Made by a program: the position numbers and the translations under genes. This document shows positions 5,538 through 10,579 of a DNA stretch of 10,579 nucleotides, in pieces (positions within the stretch are counted from its first letter, which is position 1; each line of letters begins with the position of its first letter). The DNA is from Candidatus Solincola tengchongensis (GTDB lineage: Bacteria > Actinomycetota > Geothermincolia > Geothermincolales > RBG-13-55-18), in contig MU158613.1 in the NCBI GenBank assembly GCA_015711895.1, positions 1,469 to 12,047 of the forward strand, in the 5' to 3' direction. Below the pieces are notes generated by a model, which was not told the DNA's origin, made no database searches, and saw only the letters and a list, made by a program, of their open reading frames with translations.

Positions 5538-7937
5538 ATGGTGGAGAAGGTCTTCCGAGGACTGGCCAACCAGAGCGAAAAACGTCCCGTCCTGGTCATC
5601 CTGGTGATCCTGGCGATCACCGCCCTGGCTCTGGCGGGCTTCCGCTTCATAAAGTCGGAATACAGCTATAAGGCCATGCTGCCCAAGGACCTGGAATCGG
5701 TCAAGGCTCTTGAGGAGGCCGAGGACATCTTCGGGGGCACCATAGAGGAGCAGGTCATGCTGGAAGGCGACGTCCTCCGGGGGGACGTCCTGCGCAGGGT
5801 GGCCGGTTACAAGTCCTTTCTCCGGGAAAACCCCGACGTATGGGAGACCTTCGTCACCGACGTCGTGACCCCATTGGATGAGATGAACCTGTTCGTCGAC
5901 GCCGGGGGAGGGAACTATCAGCCCACCGAGCAATACCTACTGGAGAACCTGGACAAGTTGAGCGACGACGAACTGGTGGCCCAGGTGAGGCTGAACATCG
6001 CCGCAGCCGCGGAGAGGGCCAGAGCCTTGGGCGTGCCGGGTGCCGGAATCCGCGGCATCTCCCAGGACGAGAAAGCCCTGCTCCTCACGGCGCGCATCAA
6101 CCCCGAGAAGGACACCATGGACCAGATCAAGCTGGTGGACCCGTTTGAGGCCTACACCCGGGAATACTTCGGCGATCTGGCCGGGGTGAACCTGTACGAG
6201 AGCGGAAACGCCTCCTTGAACCGCGACGCCAACCAGCAGACCATGAAGGAGACCCGCTTCCTCTTCGCCTTGGCCTTCGCCTTCATCCTCGTGGTCCTCT
6301 TCCTGACCTTCCGCCGCTTTTCCGACGTGCTCCTCACCCTCATGGTCATCATGGTCACCATCATCTGGGTGATGGGCCTTTCCGGCTGGCTGGGCTTTCC
6401 TTTCACCTACCAGAGCACGGCCATCATGCCCCTCCTCCTGGGTATAGACATCGCTTACGCCATACACGTCATGTCCCGTTACTACGAGGAGCGGCGCGGG
6501 GGGAACGACCCCTACGCCTCCTCCACCAAGGCCGTGGTGACCACGGGGGTGGCCGTCTTCCTCACCGCGGCCACCACCGCCTTCGGTTTCGCCTCTTTCT
6601 CCATATCCGACATGCCTCCTATAGTGCAGTTCGGCATCCTCTGCGTGGCCGGGGTGTTGTTCAGCTTCCTTCTCTCCGTGACCCTCCTCCCGGCGACCGT
6701 CGTCCTGCGCGACCGCAGCCCCAAGGCACAGGAGAAGTGGGAACGGAAGAACCGCCGACGCGCGGAAAAGTCGGGGGCGACCTGGCTGGATCAGCTCCTC
6801 TCCCGCGTCGCCGTACTCTCGGAGCACCACCGGGTCTTGGTGGGGATCGTGACCTTCCTCGTCCTGGCCACCTGCGGCATCCTGGCCTTCAACATATCCA
6901 CGGAGGCCGACCTCTCCCGGATGATGAAGGGGGATACACCTTCCATGCGGGCCTCCGAGCTGATCAACCAGTATTTCGGCGGGCAGAACATAGGTTATGC
7001 GCTGGTCGAGGGGGACATCCTCGAGCCGGATAACCTGGAGGCCATGCTCGACTTCGAGGACCGCATCTCCTCCACAGGCCTTCTTGACCGGGACGGTAAT
7101 CCTCTCATCGAGCGCAGCCGGGTGATGAGCATCGCCGACGTGGTCCGCAACGTGGGAGGGGGCGCCATACCGGCCAGCAAGCAAGAAGTGATCTCCATGC
7201 TCATGAAGTTGAGGGGCAACGGCCAGAACTCCGGCATGCGCCTGATAAGCGAGGACGGCCGCGTGGCCATGATCAGCGTCCGCGTGGCCCGGGGTTCACA
7301 GAGCGATATGGAAAATATTGCCAATATTATGCGTAAGGCCGGGAGGGAGGTCACGGAGGAGAACCCCTCCGTCCGAATGACCTTCAGCGGCCTCCCCATC
7401 CTCATGAGCGACCTGCTGGCCTCCATCGTGCCCACCCAGCTCAAGACCTCCGGGCTCGCCCTGCTCCTCTGTGCCCTCATCGTCATCCTGGTCTTCAAGT
7501 CCGTCTTCCTGGGGCTTGCCGCCACCAGCGTGGTCTTCTTGGGCATCGCCCTGGAGATCGGGGCCCTGGTCATCCTGGGTTGGCCCCTGGACTTCATGAC
7601 CGTGATGATCTCCTCCCTGGTCATCGGTGCGGGCATCGACTTCGGCATCCATGTGACCCACCGATTCCGCGAGGAATGGCACGGGGGTATGGAAGTCGAC
7701 GAGGCCATCCGCAGGACGGTGGGGCACGTGGGAAAGGCCCTGGTGGCCGCGGCGGCGACCACGGCGGGCGCCTTCGCCATAATCGCCTTGAGCGACGTGA
7801 CCCCCCTGCGGAGGTTCGGCGGCATCACCGCGCTCTCCCTGACCTTCGCCCTCCTGGCCTCGCTGCTGGTCCTCCCCTCCATACTGGCCTGGTACGCCAA
7901 CCTGGTGGAGAGGCGGGGCAAGCGACAGGTGGCCTGA
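5538..7937 (+). CDS. RND-superfamily (MMPL type) exporter, 799 residues
   Basis: An inner-membrane transporter with the duplicated architecture of MMPL/COG1033 proteins. The first half has TM1 (about residues 18-37), an extracytoplasmic domain (38-238) and TM2-6 (about 240-390). A basic cytoplasmic linker (390-425) leads to TM7 (about 432-452), a second extracytoplasmic domain (453-630) and TM8-12 (about 635-785). The two halves repeat the TM4 motif: LLLGIDIAYAIHVMSRYYEE with Asp304, and VIGAGIDFGIHVTHRFREE with Asp701. These are the likely proton-relay acids. Related proteins export lipids, hopanoids or hydrophobic drugs; the substrate here is unknown. GAGGTGG at 5521-5527 precedes ATG 5538. 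No membrane-fusion protein or TolC-like gene adjoins it, which fits the stand-alone MMPL type. The upstream MarR gene is the likely regulator. A short internal duplication, GDVLR-GDVLR (77-86), lies in the first extracytoplasmic domain. Confidence 0.93.
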   Translation: MVEKVFRGLANQSEKRPVLVILVILAITALALAGFRFIKSEYSYKAMLPKDLESVKALEEAEDIFGGTIEEQVMLEGDVLRGDVLRRVAGYKSFLRENPDVWETFVTDVVTPLDEMNLFVDAGGGNYQPTEQYLLENLDKLSDDELVAQVRLNIAAAAERARALGVPGAGIRGISQDEKALLLTARINPEKDTMDQIKLVDPFEAYTREYFGDLAGVNLYESGNASLNRDANQQTMKETRFLFALAFAFILVVLFLTFRRFSDVLLTLMVIMVTIIWVMGLSGWLGFPFTYQSTAIMPLLLGIDIAYAIHVMSRYYEERRGGNDPYASSTKAVVTTGVAVFLTAATTAFGFASFSISDMPPIVQFGILCVAGVLFSFLLSVTLLPATVVLRDRSPKAQEKWERKNRRRAEKSGATWLDQLLSRVAVLSEHHRVLVGIVTFLVLATCGILAFNISTEADLSRMMKGDTPSMRASELINQYFGGQNIGYALVEGDILEPDNLEAMLDFEDRISSTGLLDRDGNPLIERSRVMSIADVVRNVGGGAIPASKQEVISMLMKLRGNGQNSGMRLISEDGRVAMISVRVARGSQSDMENIANIMRKAGREVTEENPSVRMTFSGLPILMSDLLASIVPTQLKTSGLALLLCALIVILVFKSVFLGLAATSVVFLGIALEIGALVILGWPLDFMTVMISSLVIGAGIDFGIHVTHRFREEWHGGMEVDEAIRRTVGHVGKALVAAAATTAGAFAIIALSDVTPLRRFGGITALSLTFALLASLLVLPSILAWYANLVERRGKRQVA

Positions 7938-8028
7938 AACAAGCTTTGTCGCTGGGCCGGAGCCTGTAGGTCGCGGGTAAAAGGGCGGGGCAAACAGCGT
8001 GATGCCCGGACGCGGATCCTGCAAACCT

Positions 8029-8967
8029 TCAGGATGCGCGGGCTTCCTCCCCGGCCTGACGGATGGAGCTCCCAACCCTCCGCCCGTCGGGCCGGGCACC
8101 GCTCTCCTCCGTCTTGCGCAGGGAGAGGATGACCGCTCCCCCGATGATGAAGACGAAGGAACCCAGCCGGAGGAGGAACATGCCCGCGGACGAGGGCATG
8201 GGTTCGTGCATGGCCAGTATGCCGATGATGATGGGTATGAGGTTGGACATCCCGGTGGTGATGGGCACCACCACTATGGCCTTCCCCCGCTGCATGGCCA
8301 TCTGGTCCAGGATGAGGGTGATGAAAGGCAGGAAGAAGACCATCCAGATGAAAGGAGAGGCCAGCGCGTGGCGGAAGCCGTGCAGCCAGAAGCGGCTCCC
8401 GAAATCGTTCCAGGCCAGCTTGATGAGCACGGCGGTGATCCCCACCAGCACGCCGGACCCCACGGCGATCAGGTTGGGTGCCTGTTCCCCCTTCTTGGGG
8501 GGGCCCCTGAACAGGCTGACCCCGGCCACGGCAAAGAAGAAGATCACGAAGAACCAGAGCACCACGGGGTTGTAGCTGAAGGCCTTGGAGGGCACTCCGA
8601 TGAGGCTCCTCCCCAGCATGAGCAGGCCCACCACGATGGTGCCGATGCCCAGCCAGTCGGAGATGGAGGGCCGCTCCCCGAGCTTGGTGATGGCCAGCAC
8701 GGCCAGAACGGCGATCCCGGCGGTGTTGATGGGCTGGACCACGGAGAGAGGAGCCAGGCCCACGGCGATGCCCTTGACGAAGGTCCCCGCGAACTGCAGC
8801 CCCTGTGCCTCCAGCCAGGGCCGGCAGGCGAGGAAGGCCTTGGCCGTCTGCAGCGGTCTCTGCGAGCCGATGAGGGGCAGCTTGTCCAGCTCCCTCTTCT
8901 GCATGTAACCGCTGTAGTTGATCATGGTGGTGGCCACCATGGCCAGGATGACCGCCAGGACGAGGAT
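8029..8967 (-). CDS. DMT-superfamily (EamA/NIPA-like) membrane transporter
   Basis: About 312 residues with nine or ten predicted membrane helices. TM1 is about residues 1-22, ending SGYMQKRELDKLP, the G-x-x-x-Q-K-R pattern seen after TM1 in DMT/NIPA-like proteins. Then come 52-72, 73-94 (APLSVVQPINTAGIAVLAV), 104-121, 134-152, 165-186, 203-222, 229-252 and 263-284. The tail (285-312) is charged and cytoplasmic. LGERPS after TM3 matches the EamA repeat pattern; NIPA-type relatives move Mg2+, but the substrate here is unknown. The start is unusual. A strong GGAGGTGG (8979-8972) is followed seven bases later by ATC (8967-8965), exactly where TM1 should begin. The next ATG (8940) would remove nine residues of TM1. 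The upstream ATG (9096) would add 43 polar residues that look non-coding. The gene is convergent with the RND gene. Confidence 0.8.
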   Translation of the reverse strand: MLVLAVILAMVATTMINYSGYMQKRELDKLPLIGSQRPLQTAKAFLACRPWLEAQGLQFAGTFVKGIAVGLAPLSVVQPINTAGIAVLAVLAITKLGERPSISDWLGIGTIVVGLLMLGRSLIGVPSKAFSYNPVVLWFFVIFFFAVAGVSLFRGPPKKGEQAPNLIAVGSGVLVGITAVLIKLAWNDFGSRFWLHGFRHALASPFIWMVFFLPFITLILDQMAMQRGKAIVVVPITTGMSNLIPIIIGILAMHEPMPSSAGMFLLRLGSFVFIIGGAVILSLRKTEESGARPDGRRVGSSIRQAGEEARAS

Positions 8968-8971
8968 GTTC

Positions 8972-8979
8972 CCACCTCC
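8972..8979 (-). promoter_or_regulatory. Strong Shine-Dalgarno that points to an ATC start
   Basis: On the minus strand GGAGGTGG (8979-8972) is the best ribosome site in the region. It has seven bases between GGAGG and the ATC codon at 8967. No ATG, GTG or TTG in the transporter frame falls within normal reach downstream. A GTG inside the site itself is out of frame. Confidence 0.6.
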
Positions 8980-9003
8980 CGATCTTCTTTTTTCACCTAT
9001 TTT

Positions 9004-9016
9004 ACATATTTTATGT
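9004..9016. promoter_or_regulatory. Short palindrome over the predicted DMT transporter promoter
   Basis: ACATA (9004-9008) and TATGT (9012-9016) are perfect inverted copies around TTT, overlapping the -10-like TAAAAT boxes on the minus strand. It could be a repressor site for the transporter gene. The arms are only five bases and AT-rich, so chance is possible. Confidence 0.3.
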
Positions 9017-9150
9017 GGAGAAGCGCGGTTTTTCGGGTCTCCCGGGGAATTCGCACCATGCCGGAAATGCCTCCCTGAAGTATCCCGGAACGCCATCCCC
9101 GGCGTGCGTTCGGGCAAATACGGTGGGAAGTCCGGCTTTCTTATATGACC

Positions 9151-9164
9151 CGATCATGTGATCG
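9151..9164. repeat. 14-bp palindrome CGATCA-TG-TGATCG
   Basis: Arms of six bases are perfect inverted copies around TG, at 9151-9156 and 9159-9164. The site lies about 190 bases before the tRNA and 190 bases upstream of the transporter start, so it is not clearly attached to either gene. A dimeric regulator site is possible; nothing else supports it. Confidence 0.3.
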
Positions 9165-9338
9165 AGAGGCCCCCTCCAACCGGTTACCGAATGAACCGGG
9201 CACGGGGAGGCATCTCTCACCGAAAACGCCGGCGGACCGACGCGTTGTGCGCCGGAGCGAGGGCTTTGGGACAATGCTCGAACCTTCTGATCACGCAGGC
9301 GGGCGCGAGGGCAACGTCCCATGCCAACAGTCCCATGC

Positions 9339-9347
9339 TGATATAAT
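9339..9347 (+). promoter_or_regulatory. Extended -10 promoter of tRNA-Thr
   Basis: TGATATAAT contains a perfect TATAAT (9342-9347) with the TGn extension at 9339-9341. The expected start near 9353-9355 leaves a leader of only a few bases before the tRNA at 9358. No good -35 is visible at 16-18 bases, which an extended -10 does not require. Confidence 0.7.
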
Positions 9348-9357
9348 CATGACAAGA

Positions 9358-9432
9358 GCCGGTGTAGCTCAATGGTAGAGCGTCCGCCTTGTAAGCGGTT
9401 GGTTGGAGGTTCGATTCCTCTCACCGGCTCCA
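9358..9432 (+). tRNA. tRNA-Thr (anticodon TGT)
   Basis: The cloverleaf can be read directly. The acceptor arm pairs GCCGGTG (9358-9364) with CACCGGC (9422-9428), followed by discriminator T and an encoded CCA (9430-9432). The D arm is GCTC-AATGGTA-GAGC. The anticodon loop is CTTGTAA, giving anticodon TGT, which reads ACA and other threonine codons. The T arm is GGAGG-TTCGATT-CCTCT. The first pair of the anticodon stem is T-T, but the remaining four pairs are sound. A run of five T follows at 9434-9438 without a clear hairpin, and the nuclease gene ends convergently only eight bases beyond the CCA. Confidence 0.96.
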
Positions 9433-9440
9433 GTTTTTCC

Positions 9441-9950
9441 TCAGCGGTAACGCATGCGGTCTAGCATCCGGCGCACCTCAGGGCTCACTCGTTCCTCCAG
9501 GGGCACCCTCCGGTCGCCGGATAACCTCTCCGCTTCCGCGCTGATCTCCTTGCGGGCCTCCCTGGCCATCTCCAGGAGCGCCTCGCCATCCACACCTCCC
9601 GCCCCATACCCTTCCACCATGCGGCGGAGGATGCGGTCGGAGGTGGCCACGGTCACCTCCTCCACGGAGGCCATCGCCCGCACGGCCGCTTCGATGAAGG
9701 CGTCTGCTGACTGCCGCCTCCTGGTGAAGACGACCACCAGCCCCCTGCGGTCCTCGAGCATCGGCTCCGGCCCGCCCCATCCAGCGGCATCGAAGACCAC
9801 CAGGACGGTGCGGTAGTAGTCGGGCGAGGCCAGGGGGAGGAGTTCCCGCAGCAACCCCTCGCGCGCCGACTCCATGTCGCTCCTCATCAGGCGCGAGAGT
9901 ACGGGGTGGGAATGGATGAGGTTGTACCCGTCCACCAGCAGAGTGCTCAT
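9441..9950 (-). CDS. YacP/Rae1-like NYN-domain ribonuclease
   Basis: A 169-residue PIN-like NYN protein of the YacP family. In Bacillus subtilis the member Rae1 is a ribosome-associated endoribonuclease that cuts mRNA at the A site. Conserved elements are LLVDGYNLIH (residues 4-13), VLVVFDAAG (49-57), VVVFTRRRQSADAFIEAAV (72-90) and VTVATSDRILRRMVEGYGA (99-117). Asp7, Asp54, Asp83 and Asp105 are the likely metal-binding acids. The C-terminal part (125-169) is charged and helical, as usual. The start is ATG 9950, with AGAGGTGG about a dozen bases upstream. The gene follows rlmB by 73 bases on the same strand, the order also seen in B. subtilis (rlmB then rae1), which supports the assignment and suggests one operon. 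Activity on ribosomes here is by analogy only. Confidence 0.9.
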   Translation of the reverse strand: MSTLLVDGYNLIHSHPVLSRLMRSDMESAREGLLRELLPLASPDYYRTVLVVFDAAGWGGPEPMLEDRRGLVVVFTRRRQSADAFIEAAVRAMASVEEVTVATSDRILRRMVEGYGAGGVDGEALLEMAREARKEISAEAERLSGDRRVPLEERVSPEVRRMLDRMRYR

Positions 9951-10023
9951 GGCCCCGATCCACCTCTGCAGAAGCCCTTCCGCCTGCGGGTGGAGCCCGG
10001 CCCGCCGTTCACCCGCATGCCGC

Positions 10024-10579
10024 TCACACCACGCCTCTCTGGCGGAGGACCTCGTAGAGGATGACCCCCGCGGCTACGGAGACGTTGAGCGATCCCACCC
10101 TTCCGAACATGGGTATCCTGACCAGGAGGTCGCAGTTCTCCCTCACCAGGCGGTGCAGCCCCTCGCCCTCCGAGCCCATGACCACGGCCAGCGGGCCGGT
10201 CAGATCGGCCCGGAAACAGGATTCCTCGGCGCGGGAATCGGCCCCCACCACCCATATGCCGAGCTTTTTCAGCTCCCGCATCACGCTGACCAGGTTGGGG
10301 ATCGTGGCCACGGCCAGGTTCTCCACCGCCCCAGCCGAGGCGTGAAAAACGGCCGGCGTGACGGGCGCGGAGCGGCTGCGGGGGAGGAGCAGCGCATCGA
10401 CGCCGGCGGCCTCGCAGGTACGCGCTATGCCCCCCAGGTTGCGGGGGTCGGTGACCCCGTCCAGGAGGACGACCAGGGGGTCGTCCTTCCCCTCCAGCAC
10501 CCGGTAGACCTGCTTGAAGGTGGCGTAGCGGTAAGGCTCCACGCGGAGGACGACGCCCTGGTGGCTGTCGGCGACGGCC
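10024..10579 (-). CDS. rlmB: 23S rRNA (guanosine-2'-O-)-methyltransferase RlmB, 5'-truncated by window edge
   Basis: A SpoU-class (SPOUT, knotted fold) enzyme that 2'-O-methylates a guanosine of the 23S rRNA peptidyl-transferase region, G2251 in E. coli numbering. The frame runs off the right edge; the GTG at 10542 is an internal valine, because upstream codons still encode VADSHQGVVLR, the HQGVV segment that links the N-terminal L30e-like domain to the catalytic domain. About 184 residues are visible. SpoU motif 1 is LLDGVTDPRNLGGIARTCEAAG, with the catalytic N-x-G-x-x-x-R arginine. Motif 2 is VVMGSEGEGL followed by LLVRIPM, and motif 3 is VGSLNVSVAAGVILYEVLRQR; motifs 2 and 3 form the SAM-binding knot. 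The rae1-like gene follows. TrmH-type tRNA methyltransferases are similar, but the HQGVV linker and gene context favour RlmB. Confidence 0.92.
   Translation of the reverse strand, partial: AVADSHQGVVLRVEPYRYATFKQVYRVLEGKDDPLVVLLDGVTDPRNLGGIARTCEAAGVDALLLPRSRSAPVTPAVFHASAGAVENLAVATIPNLVSVMRELKKLGIWVVGADSRAEESCFRADLTGPLAVVMGSEGEGLHRLVRENCDLLVRIPMFGRVGSLNVSVAAGVILYEVLRQRGVV

Larger units (their letters stand above)
8968..9357. other. Intergenic region between the DMT transporter and tRNA-Thr
   Basis: About 390 bases with no convincing gene. Bases 8985-9016 are AT-rich and on the minus strand read TAAAATATGTAAAAT, two overlapping -10-like boxes (9013-9008 and 9004-8999) without a good -35; this is the probable transporter promoter. 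Bases 9017-9330 are GC-rich and hold only a 14-bp palindrome. The last 20 bases carry the tRNA promoter. Small frames crossing the region have no recognisable products. Confidence 0.55.

Noticed and set aside
5769..5798. Imperfect 15-base tandem duplication (GDVLR twice) in the RND gene
   Set aside because: It is real but short, in frame, in a variable extracytoplasmic loop, and not evidence of a separate element.
5937..7184. 415-codon open frame on the minus strand inside the RND gene
   Set aside because: Composition is Gly/His/Glu/Asp-rich with no domain. It is an antisense shadow produced by the high GC content, and the plus-strand gene is unmistakable.
7999..9078. 359-codon plus-strand frame opposite the DMT transporter
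   Set aside because: It is a His/Gly/Asp-rich shadow; the minus-strand product has clear membrane helices.
9145..9378. 77-codon frame running into tRNA-Thr
   Set aside because: It overlaps the tRNA and its promoter, and its composition is not protein-like.
10542..10542. GTG at 10542 as the start of rlmB
   Set aside because: In-frame codons to the window edge encode the conserved HQGVV segment, so the gene continues beyond the window.

Overview
The window comes from a GC-rich bacterial chromosome (roughly 60-65% G+C by eye). It carries mostly ordinary metabolic and housekeeping genes with Shine-Dalgarno-led starts. The pairing of rlmB with a YacP/Rae1-type NYN nuclease gene is typical of Gram-positive lineages. 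Together with the GC content this suggests a high-GC Gram-positive, possibly an uncultured or deep-branching actinobacterial group. That placement is inference only. No CRISPR array, phage module or recognisable defence system is visible.

Layout, left to right. (1) Bases 1-2664, plus strand: the 3' part of a FAD-dependent glycerol-3-phosphate dehydrogenase gene (cut by the window edge), a class I SAM-dependent methyltransferase, and thiM (hydroxyethylthiazole kinase), tightly spaced and probably cotranscribed. (2) 2730-3110: only the C-terminal half of a DUF169 protein, behind an orphan Shine-Dalgarno and with no good start, so probably a deletion remnant. (3) 3161-4249, minus strand: mnmA, tRNA-U34 2-thiolase. 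(4) 4250-4819, non-coding: a decayed transposase N-terminus on the minus strand with a 27-bp-period duplication, then an AT-rich promoter and operator region. (5) 4820-7937, plus strand: a MarR regulator followed by a 799-residue RND/MMPL transporter, a likely regulator-exporter pair with candidate operators before both genes. (6) 8029-8967, minus strand: a DMT/NIPA-like membrane transporter whose best-supported start codon is a non-standard ATC. (7) 9358-9432: tRNA-Thr(TGT) with its own extended -10 promoter. (8) 9441-10579, minus strand: a YacP/Rae1-like ribonuclease and the 3' part of rlmB (23S rRNA 2'-O-methyltransferase).

Functionally the window falls into blocks: glycerol phosphate oxidation and thiazole salvage on the left, tRNA and rRNA modification and mRNA decay (mnmA, rlmB, rae1, tRNA-Thr), and a central accessory block (transposase scar, MarR, RND exporter) that looks like the most recently rearranged part. 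I found no convincing new multi-gene system. The best leads are the ATC start, the two gene remnants, and the operator-like inverted repeats around the MarR-RND pair.
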